Shown in pieces: positions 1 through 8,202 of a stretch of DNA of 64,000 nt. Positions within the stretch are counted from its first letter, which is position 1; each line of letters begins with the position of its first letter. The translations under genes were made by a program, and so were the position numbers. Source of the stretch: Pseudomonas sp. GR 6-02 (GTDB lineage: Bacteria; Pseudomonadota; Gammaproteobacteria; Pseudomonadales; Pseudomonadaceae); NCBI RefSeq assembly GCF_001655615.1, contig NZ_CP011567.1:2427001-2491000 (forward strand), read 5' to 3'. The notes below the pieces were generated by a model, which worked only from the letters and a program-made list of their open reading frames with translations, was not told the DNA's origin and ran no database searches.

Positions 1-696
1 CGGGAAGCTGTCGCGAAAGGCTTCCAGCAGCGGACGAATCAACAGCACCCCAAGCTTGGCCGGCTTGAACACCACGGTGTTGCCCATGATCAGCGCCGGA
101 ATCAGCGTGGTGAAGGTCTCGTTCAGCGGATAGTTGTAAGGCCCCATGCACAACGCCACGCCCAGCGGAACGCGGCGGATCTGGCCGAGGGTGTCCTGTT
201 CCAGTTCGAAGCGGCTGGAGCGGCGGTCGAGTTCCTTGAGGGCGTTGATGGTGTCGACGATGTAGTCGCAGGTGCGGTCGAACTCTTTCTCCGAGTCCTT
301 GAGGTTCTTGCCGATCTCCCACATCAGCAACTTGACCACCGCCTCGCGCTGTTCGCGCATGCGACCGAGGAAGGTCTCGACATGCTGGATACGCTCGGCC
401 ACGCGCATGGTCGGCCACAAACCCTGGCCCCGGTCATAGGCACGGACGGCCGCGTCGAGCGCGGTCAGGGCGGTGTCGGCATCGAGCAGCGGCGTGCTGC
501 CGAGGATCACTTGTTCGTCGCCATTCGCGCCGCTCAGGTACACCGGGCTGCGCACCTGGGCGAGGGGGCCGGACCAGGTTTTCAGTTCACCGTCGACCAG
601 GTATTCGCGCTGTTCGGTCTGGCCGTTGAGGCGATACTTTTCCGGGATGCCGTCGGCGGTGGGAAACAGGTTGCCAAGGATCGATGCTGTGGTCAT
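1..696 (-). CDS. gapN: NADP-dependent glyceraldehyde-3-phosphate dehydrogenase-like aldehyde dehydrogenase (partial, N-terminal 232 residues)
   Basis: Reading the minus strand from the ATG at 696-694 gives an open frame beginning [11 protein letters not shown] that leaves the window at position 1, so only the N-terminal half is present. The segment [18 protein letters not shown] followed by [12 protein letters not shown] is the cofactor-binding region of the aldehyde dehydrogenase superfamily, in the form seen in non-phosphorylating GapN enzymes. These oxidise glyceraldehyde 3-phosphate to 3-phosphoglycerate with NADP. The catalytic Cys and Glu lie outside the window, so the substrate rests on overall resemblance. 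The start is the first ATG after the divergent intergenic region. Another aldehyde dehydrogenase of this superfamily remains possible. Confidence 0.78.
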   Translation of the reverse strand, partial: MTTASILGNLFPTADGIPEKYRLNGQTEQREYLVDGELKTWSGPLAQVRSPVYLSGANGDEQVILGSTPLLDADTALTALDAAVRAYDRGQGLWPTMRVAERIQHVETFLGRMREQREAVVKLLMWEIGKNLKDSEKEFDRTCDYIVDTINALKELDRRSSRFELEQDTLGQIRRVPLGVALCMGPYNYPLNETFTTLIPALIMGNTVVFKPAKLGVLLIRPLLEAFRDSFP

Positions 697-912
697 GTCG
701 CTACCCCGTCTGGATTGGGTGATGCACTGATGAATCGTTTTAGCAGACCTCGGCCTGGCTTGTCATGATTCATCTTAGGGTTTTTTGGGCTCGGCGTTGT
801 GGATCGCGAATCTGTCGGCTCATCCGCTCATGAAAGCCGATCTTTTCCCCTTGAGAACACACAAGTAACGATCCCCCGGTTAAACTTCGCGCTCTTTCTC
901 AAAGGAGTTCAT

Positions 913-1800
913 ATGAGTTACTACCAGCCGGGCATCCTCGCCACCCCAGTTCCGCCTCAAGCTCGTCATATGTTCTTCGCCCTCGAATCCGCCGAGGCAC
1001 TGCCGGCAGCGCTGGATAACCTGACGCGCCTGGTGGACGGAAAATCGGCGGTGGTCGGTTTCGGCGAGTCCCTGGTCAAGGCGCTGCACGCGCAGATCGA
1101 CGGCTTGCGCGCCTTTCCTGCGCTGGTCGGTGTCGGCGTCGACAACCCGTCGACCCAACACGCGCTCTGGTGCTGGTTGCACGGTGTTGACCGTGGCGAA
1201 CTGCTCAATCGCAGCCACGCGATCGAAGCCGCGCTGGCACCGGCCCTGCGTCTGGTGCAGATGAACGAAACCTTCCGCCACATGACTGGCCATGACCTGA
1301 CCGGTTACGAAGACGGCACCGAAAACCCTCACGACGAAGCCGCTGTCGCCGCCGCGCTGCTGGGCAAGGGCGCTGAGGGGCTGGTCGGTGGCAGCTTCGC
1401 CGCGATCCAGCAATGGCAGCATGACTTGAAAGGCTTCCACGCGATGCCGTCCCACGAGAAGGACAACATCATGGGCCGGCGCCTGAGCGACAACGAAGAA
1501 CTCGACGACGCGCCGATCTCTGCCCACGTCAAACGCACCGCCCAGGAAAGCTTCGCACCGGAAGCCTTCGTGGTCCGTCGCTCGATGCCGTGGATCGAAG
1601 GCGATCGCGCCGGCCTGATGTTCCTGGCATTCGGTTTTTCCCTCGATGCATTCGAAGCCCAACTGCGACGCATGAGCGGTCTGGAGGACGGCATCACCGA
1701 CGGTTTGTACCGCATCAGCCGACCGATCACTGGTGGCTACTACTGGTGCCCGCCGCTCAAGGACGGTCGCCTCGACCTGCGCGCATTGCGTGTCGGCTAA
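913..1800 (+). CDS. DyP-type heme peroxidase
   Basis: 295-residue cytosolic protein of the dye-decolorizing peroxidase family, which uses heme and hydrogen peroxide to oxidise bulky substrates. The family signature GxxDG is visible as GYEDGTENP near residue 136, and a candidate proximal heme ligand lies in SAHVKRTAQ. I see no Tat or Sec signal, so it probably acts in the cytoplasm or as encapsulated cargo, although no encapsulin gene lies nearby. The start ATG at 913 follows AAAGGAGTT at a good distance; an in-frame upstream extension to 799 has no ribosome site and is rejected. It stands alone, divergent from the dehydrogenase at the window edge, and is followed by a REPIN. Confidence 0.88.
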   Translation: MSYYQPGILATPVPPQARHMFFALESAEALPAALDNLTRLVDGKSAVVGFGESLVKALHAQIDGLRAFPALVGVGVDNPSTQHALWCWLHGVDRGELLNRSHAIEAALAPALRLVQMNETFRHMTGHDLTGYEDGTENPHDEAAVAAALLGKGAEGLVGGSFAAIQQWQHDLKGFHAMPSHEKDNIMGRRLSDNEELDDAPISAHVKRTAQESFAPEAFVVRRSMPWIEGDRAGLMFLAFGFSLDAFEAQLRRMSGLEDGITDGLYRISRPITGGYYWCPPLKDGRLDLRALRVG

Positions 1801-1819
1801 ATAGCGGATCGCGTACACC

Positions 1820-1892
1820 TGTAGGAGCGAGGCTTGCCCGCGAAGGCGGTGTGTCAGGTAAAACGCTTTCGCGGGCAAGCCTCGCTCCTACA
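1820..1892. repeat. REPIN (GTAGGAGCGAGGCTTGCCCG family)
   Basis: Two inverted copies of TGTAGGAGCGAGGCTTGCCC flank a short loop just downstream of the peroxidase stop codon and before the convergent porin gene. This is the usual position for Pseudomonas REP doublets. The same family recurs at 55230-55293. The RNA would fold into a long hairpin on either strand. Confidence 0.9.
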
Positions 1893-1900
1893 AAAAACCA

Positions 1901-2638
1901 TTAAAAGGATTTGCTGACACTCGCCACCAGGGTCGCGCTGCACACATCGTCGAACCCCCAGTTGCTGATGCATTGGCTTTTCGACAAATCGGTGTCGATG
2001 TAACTCAACCCCAGCAGCACCCCGGCCACTTCGCGGGTCAGCTTCGCCTCCCACTCGTGGTAAGCCTCCTCGCCATGCCCCGAGGCCGAATACAGGCGCG
2101 GGTCTTTGAAGTCCATTTCGCCGTAGCGCAGTTTCAGCCCCAGCCCATAGGGCAACTCGGTTTCGTAGCCAACGTAGCGGTACAACGTGCTCTGTTTGCT
2201 GTCGATGCCCGGTGCATCGGCAGAGTAATAGGCCGCGAGTTTCACGCCATAGACGTCGAGAATCCCGTAGACCTCGCTCTGATTGAACTGGCTCTCTTTT
2301 GGATACGCGTATTTGAGATAGCCGACATCCAGGCTGATGGCGTCGGTCGCCTGCCACAGCCAACCACCGTAGTAGTCGACTTCCTGGCGGGTTTTCAGGC
2401 CACCGCCGAAATCGACGTTCGAACTCCAGGCGCCCAGGTACAGGCCGCTGCTGTGGGCCAGGGTTACACCGGCTTGCGCGGCGGGGTCGTTCTGGGTTTG
2501 CGAAATCCCGCGAGTGCGATAGTCGCTGGCCAGGGTCAGGTCGACCAGCACGGCGAAGTCGTCATTCAAGGGCAGGGCCTGGCTGCCCAGGGGCAACAGG
2601 CTGAAGGATGCGAGGGCGAACAGGGTGAACGCTTTCAT
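1901..2638 (-). CDS. TorF family putative outer-membrane porin
   Basis: 245-residue protein with a Sec signal peptide (MKAFTLFALASFSLLPLGSQA, predicted cleavage about residue 22). The mature part is rich in alternating aromatic and polar segments, starting LNDDFAVLVDLTLASDYRTR, the hallmark of the TorF/TIGR02001 putative porin family. The protein ends VSKSF, a C-terminal phenylalanine typical of BamA-assembled beta-barrels. It probably forms a small outer-membrane channel of unknown substrate. The gene is monocistronic and ends close to the REPIN. Length is normal for the family. Confidence 0.85.
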   Translation of the reverse strand: MKAFTLFALASFSLLPLGSQALPLNDDFAVLVDLTLASDYRTRGISQTQNDPAAQAGVTLAHSSGLYLGAWSSNVDFGGGLKTRQEVDYYGGWLWQATDAISLDVGYLKYAYPKESQFNQSEVYGILDVYGVKLAAYYSADAPGIDSKQSTLYRYVGYETELPYGLGLKLRYGEMDFKDPRLYSASGHGEEAYHEWEAKLTREVAGVLLGLSYIDTDLSKSQCISNWGFDDVCSATLVASVSKSF

Positions 2639-2742
2639 GGTGCAGTGCCTTTGTTGTGATTGTTATGGGCAGATTTGAGACAACGCTGCTCCAGACCCCA
2701 GCGATGAACGCGGAGTTGGGCTGCGTGTACAGGCGATTTTTC

Positions 2743-4485
2743 TCAGAGTGTCGGGGCGTAGACTTCGCGACCGGCGAACCAGGTTTGCAGCACTCGGGTG
2801 TCGTGCAGGGCTTTCTCATCGACGCTGAACACGTCGCGGTCCAGAACGATGAAATCGGCTTGCTTGCCGGGGCTCAACGAGCCGATTTGCTTCTCTAGAC
2901 CGATAGTGCGGGCGGCGTTGAGGGTGTAGGCGTAGAACATCGTTTCCCGGTCGATGCGTTCGTCGGCGTTCAACACACCCAACGGGCCGTTTCGGGTGAT
3001 CGCCTGGGCGATGGCGTTCCATGGATTGGGTGAAGACACCGGCCAGTCGCTGGCTCCGGCGATCGTCGCGCCCTGTTTGAGCAGCGAGTGCGCCGGGTAC
3101 TGATAGCGGAAGGCGAGGGCGCTGACGTAAGGCTTGATCATGTCCAGGGTGTAATCGTCGGCGGAGGCCCAGAGCAACTGCATGGAGGCGATGACGTTGA
3201 GCGGTTTGAACCGCGCAAACTCTTTCGGGTTGACCATTTGCAAGTGGGTGATCGAGTGAGTCACGCCGCTCTGGCGATCCTTGCGCGCCTGGGCGATGCC
3301 GTTCAGGGATTCTCGTACCGCGCGGTCGCCGATGGCGTGGATGTGCACCCGCCAGCCGCGTTGATCGATGGCACTGACCAGTTCGCCGAAGTGCTTCGGA
3401 TCGATCAGCAACTCGCCCTGTTTTTGCGAGTTGGTGTAAGGATCGATCATCGCCGCGCTCTGGGCCGGGTATTCGATCACGCCGTCGGCAAAAATCTTGA
3501 TACCGGGCAGGGTCAGGTTGGGGATGCCCTGGAATTGCTGGCGGACCTTGTCCAGCGTGTCGAGATCGGCCGGTACGCTTTTCGGATTGGCCACCAGCAG
3601 GGCCGCGACGTGGGCGGTCATGCCACCGCTTTGCGACAGCGCTTTGTACACCGGCAGTACGCCGACGGTTTTCTCCGTGGGTTTAAGGGCAAACACCGGC
3701 TCGCCGGGGGCGGCGTTGGCAGCGGGGTCCATCCAGGCCGTAATGCCCAGGCTGTTGTTGTAGCGCACGGCGGTTTGCGCGGCGCGCAGCATGTCGGCGG
3801 CACTGGGCGCGGGCATTTTTAACGCAACCCGATCCCAACCGGCGTCCACCAGAAAACCGTTGGGGCTACCATCGGCAAGCTTGCCTATGGTGTCGAGTTC
3901 GGCGGCCGGCAGGTTTTGCAGCAGGATGGCGTCGATGCCCGCGCGTTCGAGCATGACGTTGTTGGCCCAGGCGGTGTGGTGGTCGCTGCCGGTGAATACC
4001 ACGGGCACCTTGGCCCATTCGCCGCTGTTGAATTTTTTGCCGAGGGCCTCGGCCTGGGCCCAATACGCCGAACTCATGCCGGCCACGCTCAGCACATCGC
4101 CGTGTTTCGCCTTGCCGTCATCACGCCATCCGCGCAGGCGTTTTTCCAGCTCATCGAGGTCGACCACCTCATCTTCCATATTGGCCGAGGCCATTTCCAG
4201 ACCGCCGAAAATCGCGTGGGAATGGCTGTCGATCAGGCCGGGCATCAATGTCTTGCCGCCGAGGTCGATCACTTTCGTTTGCGATTCAACCAGGGCTTTT
4301 ATCTGTGCATCGCTGCCAACTTGTAGCACTTTGCCGTCCTGCACCGCCAGGGCCTGCACCTTGGGCTGGTTGCGGTCGGCGGTGAATATCTTGCCGTTGA
4401 GCAGCACCAGATCGGTCGCTGCCATGGCTTCCATCGAGGCAAAAGCCACAGCGGCCATCAATAGATTCGGGAGGAATCTTTTCAT
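2743..4485 (-). CDS. Exported amidohydrolase (YtcJ/Amidohydro_3 type)
   Basis: 580-residue metal-dependent hydrolase with an N-terminal Sec signal (MKRFLPNLLMAAVAFASMEAMA), so periplasmic. Amidohydrolase features are visible: the metal-binding motif DSHSHAIFGG near residue 78, a later HIHAIGDRAVRE, and the C-terminal IGSLSPGKQADFIVLDRDVF that closes the composite beta domain. Family members hydrolyse amide or ester bonds; the substrate here is unknown. The start at 4485 gives an intact signal peptide; the frame is open further upstream to 4554 but that extension would bury the signal. It is divergent from a LysR gene 103 bp away, which may control it. A Tat-exported relative lies at 19406-21364. 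Confidence 0.87.
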   Translation of the reverse strand: MKRFLPNLLMAAVAFASMEAMAATDLVLLNGKIFTADRNQPKVQALAVQDGKVLQVGSDAQIKALVESQTKVIDLGGKTLMPGLIDSHSHAIFGGLEMASANMEDEVVDLDELEKRLRGWRDDGKAKHGDVLSVAGMSSAYWAQAEALGKKFNSGEWAKVPVVFTGSDHHTAWANNVMLERAGIDAILLQNLPAAELDTIGKLADGSPNGFLVDAGWDRVALKMPAPSAADMLRAAQTAVRYNNSLGITAWMDPAANAAPGEPVFALKPTEKTVGVLPVYKALSQSGGMTAHVAALLVANPKSVPADLDTLDKVRQQFQGIPNLTLPGIKIFADGVIEYPAQSAAMIDPYTNSQKQGELLIDPKHFGELVSAIDQRGWRVHIHAIGDRAVRESLNGIAQARKDRQSGVTHSITHLQMVNPKEFARFKPLNVIASMQLLWASADDYTLDMIKPYVSALAFRYQYPAHSLLKQGATIAGASDWPVSSPNPWNAIAQAITRNGPLGVLNADERIDRETMFYAYTLNAARTIGLEKQIGSLSPGKQADFIVLDRDVFSVDEKALHDTRVLQTWFAGREVYAPTL

Positions 4486-4588
4486 TGAATGTTTCCTTGT
4501 TATTGCGTCTGATGGCCAGATTAGTGGCTGCTTATGCTCAACAGAACGCCTCACTCACGAAAAACGTTTTTGCCGGAATGGAAAAAGA

Positions 4589-5506
4589 ATGGACAAGTTG
4601 GGTGCGTTGAAAATGTTCGTGGTCACGGCGCAACTGGGCAGTTTCAGCCGCGCCGCCGAGCAACTGGGCAAGACCCCGTCGGCCCTGACCAAAGCGGTCA
4701 ATCACCTGGAGGCCGAGCTCGGTGCCCGGCTATTCGAGCGCAGCACCCGGCGGATTCTGCTGACGGAAGTGGGGCGGCTCTACCTGGAAACCGCGCGTCA
4801 GGTGTTGCAGCGGCTGGACGAGGCCGGTGAGGAAATCGAGCAGTTGCAGCATGGCCTGCGCGGCAATCTGAAAATCACCGCGCCACTGGCCTATGGGCAT
4901 GCCTTTCTCGATCAGGTGTGTGGCGGTTTTCTGGAGCAGTATCCGCAGATCAATCTGCAAGTGGACCTGTGCGATGAGTTCGTCAATCTGCTGGAAAGCG
5001 GCTACGACCTGGCCCTGCGCGAAGGCCATGACGACCTGCCGGGGCTGATCGCCCGCGTCGTTGGCAGCAATCGTCTGGCGTTGTGTGGCAGCCCGGCCTA
5101 TCTGGCGCGCAAGGCGTTGCCGGTCACCCCGCAAACCCTCGATGAGCACGAATGGTTGCTGTATCGCCATCCCTTGCTCAGCCGCGAATTCTGGTGGGCC
5201 GAGCGCGATGGGCAGCGCTTGAGCCTGCCGCAACCCCAGGCGCCACGGCTGCGCAGCGACAATTACGACTTGCTGCTGGCCAATGCGCTGGCCGGACGCG
5301 GGTTGTTGCACACGCCGCTATGGAGCGCTGCGCCGTATCTGGCCGACGGTCGACTGGTGCGGGTGATGGCGGACTACGACATCGATCCCGACAGCTTTGG
5401 CCCGCACATTCTGGCGGTGTACCCGAGCCATCGGCGAGCGACCGCCAAAGTCGTGGCTTTTATCGATTACATCGCCGGGTTTCTGGCCTCTCGCGGGCTG
5501 AGCTGA
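4589..5506 (+). CDS. LysR family transcriptional regulator
   Basis: 305 residues, normal for LysR. The N-terminal winged helix-turn-helix (MDKLGALKMFVVTAQLGSFS, then RAAEQLGKTPSALTKAVNHL) is followed by the usual effector-binding domain, which starts near LRGNLKITAPLAYGHAF. The LRITAP-like junction places it in the CrgA/DmlR-like subgroup. The ATG at 4589 lies close to a purine-rich stretch; the open frame extends upstream into the neighbouring amidohydrolase region but without LysR similarity. Divergent placement suggests that it regulates the exported amidohydrolase gene at 2743-4485; this is inference from gene order only. Confidence 0.9.
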   Translation: MDKLGALKMFVVTAQLGSFSRAAEQLGKTPSALTKAVNHLEAELGARLFERSTRRILLTEVGRLYLETARQVLQRLDEAGEEIEQLQHGLRGNLKITAPLAYGHAFLDQVCGGFLEQYPQINLQVDLCDEFVNLLESGYDLALREGHDDLPGLIARVVGSNRLALCGSPAYLARKALPVTPQTLDEHEWLLYRHPLLSREFWWAERDGQRLSLPQPQAPRLRSDNYDLLLANALAGRGLLHTPLWSAAPYLADGRLVRVMADYDIDPDSFGPHILAVYPSHRRATAKVVAFIDYIAGFLASRGLS

Positions 5507-5516
5507 CTGGCGGTCC

Positions 5517-5545
5517 TTGCCAGGAAAAAGCCGAAAGAGTACAAA
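5517..5545 (+). promoter_or_regulatory. Candidate sigma70 promoter of the lexA2-imuA-imuB-dnaE2 operon
   Basis: TTGCCA (5517-5522; 5 of 6 to the -35 consensus) is followed after exactly 17 bp by TACAAA (5540-5545; 4 of 6 to the -10 consensus). The -10 element lies inside the palindromic LexA2 operator, so bound repressor would block RNA polymerase. The predicted transcript start is around 5551-5554, right at the second in-frame ATG of lexA2. The promoter is a pattern match by eye and has not been tested. Confidence 0.5.
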
Positions 5546-5552
5546 TGTACTC
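5537..5552 (+). promoter_or_regulatory. LexA2-type SOS operator
   Basis: GAGTACAAATGTACTC is a perfect palindrome with 6-nt arms and contains GTAC-N4-GTAC. From memory, LexA2 of Pseudomonas putida binds GTAC-N4-GTGC-like sites, which differ from the E. coli CTGT-N8-ACAG box. It sits immediately upstream of and across the first possible lexA2 start codon, so LexA2 would autoregulate the whole mutagenesis operon. Confidence 0.8.
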
Positions 5553-6162
5553 CATGACGACTTTAACTCCCCGCCGTACCGCCATCCTGACCTTCATCCG
5601 CGATCGCATCGCCGAACACGGTCAGCCCCCGAGCCTCGCTGAAATCAGCGAGGCCTTCGGTTTCGCCTCCCGTAGCGTGGCGCGCAAGCACGTGCTGGCG
5701 CTGACCGAGGCGGGTTTCATCGAGGTCAATCCGCATCAGGCGCGCGGCATCCGCTTGTTGAACCAGCCGCCGCGGCCCGAGCTGCTGGACGTTCCGGTAC
5801 TGGGCCGCGTGGCGGCCGGTGCGCCGATCGGTGCCGATGCCGAGGTCCACAGCCGCTTGCTGCTCGATCCGTCGATCTTCTCGCGGGTGCCGGATTACAT
5901 GCTGCGGGTCCAGGGTGATTCGATGATCGAGGACGGCATTCTCGACGGCGATCTGGTGGGCGTGCGGCGCAATCCTGAAGCGCTCAACGGCCAGATCGTG
6001 GTGGCGCGGCTCGACGGCGAAGTCACCATCAAGCGTTTCGAGCGGGTCGGCGATGCCGTTCGCCTGTTGCCGCGCAATCCGGCTTACCAGCCGATCATTG
6101 TTCGAGCCGATCAGGAGCTGGCCATCGAAGGCGTGTTCTGTGGTCTGGTGAGGCAAGGGTGA
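5545..6162 (+). CDS. lexA2: LexA2 SOS repressor/autoprotease
   Basis: 205 residues. An N-terminal winged helix (TPRRTAILTFIRDRIAEHG, then PPSLAEISEAFGFASRSVAR) binds the operator. The C-terminal S24 peptidase domain has the Ala-Gly cleavage site in GRVAAGAPIGA, the catalytic Ser in RVQGDSMIEDGILDGDLVGV and the Lys in GEVTIKRFER. RecA filaments would trigger self-cleavage and derepress the operon. Two starts are possible: ATG 5545, which lies within the operator, and ATG 5554 (MTTLTPRR). The predicted promoter would begin the transcript near 5554, favouring a nearly leaderless mRNA from the second ATG. The gene overlaps imuA by one base (TGATG), indicating translational coupling. Confidence 0.93.
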   Translation: MYSMTTLTPRRTAILTFIRDRIAEHGQPPSLAEISEAFGFASRSVARKHVLALTEAGFIEVNPHQARGIRLLNQPPRPELLDVPVLGRVAAGAPIGADAEVHSRLLLDPSIFSRVPDYMLRVQGDSMIEDGILDGDLVGVRRNPEALNGQIVVARLDGEVTIKRFERVGDAVRLLPRNPAYQPIIVRADQELAIEGVFCGLVRQG

Positions 6163-6779
6163 TGGGCGCCGTCGTTGCGCTGGATACGCTGTTCAATGGC
6201 GGCCAGGTCTGGAAGGGCCGACCTGCGCCACCGGCCGTCAGCCCGCAACCCACGGGGCATGCGGCGCTGGATGCGGCGTTGCCGAGCGGTGGCTGGCCGG
6301 AAGCGGCGCTGAGCGAAATCCTCCTGGCCGGGCAGGGCGTGGGTGAGTTGCAACTGGTGTGGCCGACGCTGGCACGGCTGTCGGCGGCGGGCGAGCGCAT
6401 CGTGCTGGTGGCGCCGCCTTACGTGCCGTATCCCCAGGCCTGGCAGAACGCCGGGGTCGATCTGCGCCAGTTGTCGATCATCCAGGCCAGCGAGCGCGAT
6501 GCGCTGTGGGCGGCGGAACAATGCCTGCGTTCGGGCAGTTGCGGGGCGGTGTTGTGCTGGCCGCACAAGGCCGATGACCGGGCGTTGCGACGTTTGCAGG
6601 TGGCGGCCGAAACCGGGCAGACCCTGGCGTTCGCCTATCGCTCGCTCAGTGAAGCCATCAACCCGTCGCCAGCGGCCCTGCGCATCGCCATCGACGCCAA
6701 GCCTGCTCAGTTGCGGGTGCTCAAGTGCCGGGGCGGGCTGGCCCGTTCGGCGCCGATTGCCTTTGCCGTGGGGCATTGA
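6162..6779 (+). CDS. imuA: ImuA, translesion synthesis accessory protein
   Basis: 205-residue RecA/SulA-related protein, second gene of the DNA-damage mutagenesis cassette. It has the ImuA-type opening GHAALDAALPSGGWPEAALSE (glycine-rich, RecA-like core) and no complete Walker A, as is common in the family. ImuA works with the inactive polymerase ImuB and the replicative-type polymerase DnaE2 in SOS-induced error-prone synthesis at the beta clamp. A GTG three bases upstream (6159) is an alternative start. The gene is preceded by a one-base overlap with lexA2 and followed 7 bases later by imuB. Length is normal for proteobacterial ImuA. Confidence 0.9.
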   Translation: MGAVVALDTLFNGGQVWKGRPAPPAVSPQPTGHAALDAALPSGGWPEAALSEILLAGQGVGELQLVWPTLARLSAAGERIVLVAPPYVPYPQAWQNAGVDLRQLSIIQASERDALWAAEQCLRSGSCGAVLCWPHKADDRALRRLQVAAETGQTLAFAYRSLSEAINPSPAALRIAIDAKPAQLRVLKCRGGLARSAPIAFAVGH

Positions 6780-6786
6780 GGTTGCC

Positions 6787-8202
6787 ATGCGCTGGGTGTG
6801 CATTGTCTTCCCGCAATTGGCGCTGGACGCGGTACTGCGTCAGCGCCCCGACCCCGATGAGCCGTTGGCGCTGCTGACCGGCCCGGCCCAGCGGCGGGTG
6901 CTGCAGGCGGTCAACGGTGCGGCACGGGCGCTGGGTTTGCGACCCGGTCAGTCGATGACCGCCGCCCAGGCGCTGAGCAAAGGGTTCGTCACCGCCGAAT
7001 ACGATGCCGCCGAAATCGAACATTGGCAGCAGTTCCTGGCCGCCTGGGCCTATCGGTTCAGCTCCCAGGTCAGCGTGCATTACCCGCGCGCCGTGGTGTT
7101 TGAAATCGAATCCAGCCTGGGCTTGTTCGGCCCTTGGCCGCAGTTCGAGGCGCGGCTGCGCGCCGAGCTCGCTGAGCTGGGGTTTCGCCATCGGATTGTC
7201 GCCGCGCCAAATCCGGTGGCGGCGCGGGTGCTGGCCAACGTTTATGACGGTCTGGTGGTGCCGGACAATCAAGCCTTGCAGCATCACCTCGGGCAACTGC
7301 CCGTCGATCGCATTGCCCTGGAGCCCAGCGTTGCTACGGCGTTATCGCGCATGGGGCTGCGCACCTTGAGTCAGGTGCAGGCGCTGCCCCGGCATAGTCT
7401 GGCCCGGCGTTTCGAGGCCCAGGTGCTCAAGCATCTGGACAGCCTGTTCGGTGAGCGGCGGCTGGCGCTGGCGTTTTACCTGCCGCCGGACCGTTTCGAT
7501 GTGCGCATCGAACTCAATTTCGATGTGCAATCCCATCAGGCATTGTTGTTTCCTTTAAGGCGATTGACCGGCGATCTGTCGGCGTTCCTCTGCGGCCGGG
7601 ACAGCGGCGTGCAACGTTTCGACTTGCACCTGGAACACGCCGGCTTGCCGGACACCGTGATCAAGGTCGGCCTGCTCAGCGCCGAGCGCGATCCGGCGAT
7701 GCTGTTCGAACTGGCCCGAGGGCGGCTGGAACAGGTTCAGGTCGAAGCCCCGGTGCGCGGTTTTCGTCTGCGCGCCGAAGATCTGCCGGCCTTCGTGCCC
7801 CAGCGTCAGGAGCTGTTCGACGACCGTCCGCAGCAGTCCTTGCCCTGGGAGCAACTGCGTGAACGCTTGCGCGCACGGCTGGGGGATGACGCGGTGCAGG
7901 GCTTGCGCTTCCAGGCCGATCACCGGCCGGAATGCGCGTGGCAGACCACTGTCGACAGCCAGGCCTGCGAGGGGCTGCCTGCCGTGCAACGTCCAGGCTG
8001 GTTGCTGACTGAACCGCAGGCGGTACACGAAAGCTCGACGCGCATCCTCATGGGGCCGGAGCGCATCGAGTCCGGCTGGTGGGACGGCGACGACGTGCGC
8101 CGCGATTACTACCTGATCGAAACCCGTTCCGGTCAGCAGGGCTGGGCCTATCGGGCGGTGGGCGAAGACGGTCCGTTGTGGCTGCAAGGCTGGTTCGCAT
8201 GA
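6787..8202 (+). CDS. imuB: ImuB, catalytically inactive Y-family polymerase homologue
   Basis: 471 residues with Y-family palm/fingers and little-finger regions. The N terminus [16 protein letters not shown] lacks the acidic D-x-D of active DinB enzymes (VFPQLALD instead), and [12 protein letters not shown] replaces the second catalytic acidic pair. This matches the view that ImuB is a hub tethering DnaE2 and ImuA to the clamp rather than a polymerase. QQSLPWEQL near residue 353 is a candidate beta-clamp-binding peptide. The stop codon overlaps the dnaE2 start (ATGA), so the two are translationally coupled. It is expected to be under LexA2 control through the operon promoter. Confidence 0.92.
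   Translation: MRWVCIVFPQLALDAVLRQRPDPDEPLALLTGPAQRRVLQAVNGAARALGLRPGQSMTAAQALSKGFVTAEYDAAEIEHWQQFLAAWAYRFSSQVSVHYPRAVVFEIESSLGLFGPWPQFEARLRAELAELGFRHRIVAAPNPVAARVLANVYDGLVVPDNQALQHHLGQLPVDRIALEPSVATALSRMGLRTLSQVQALPRHSLARRFEAQVLKHLDSLFGERRLALAFYLPPDRFDVRIELNFDVQSHQALLFPLRRLTGDLSAFLCGRDSGVQRFDLHLEHAGLPDTVIKVGLLSAERDPAMLFELARGRLEQVQVEAPVRGFRLRAEDLPAFVPQRQELFDDRPQQSLPWEQLRERLRARLGDDAVQGLRFQADHRPECAWQTTVDSQACEGLPAVQRPGWLLTEPQAVHESSTRILMGPERIESGWWDGDDVRRDYYLIETRSGQQGWAYRAVGEDGPLWLQGWFA

Noticed and set aside
3791..4588. N-terminal extension of the LysR gene back across the amidohydrolase
   Set aside because: The extension is antisense to the amidohydrolase coding region; the LysR helix-turn-helix begins at 4589.
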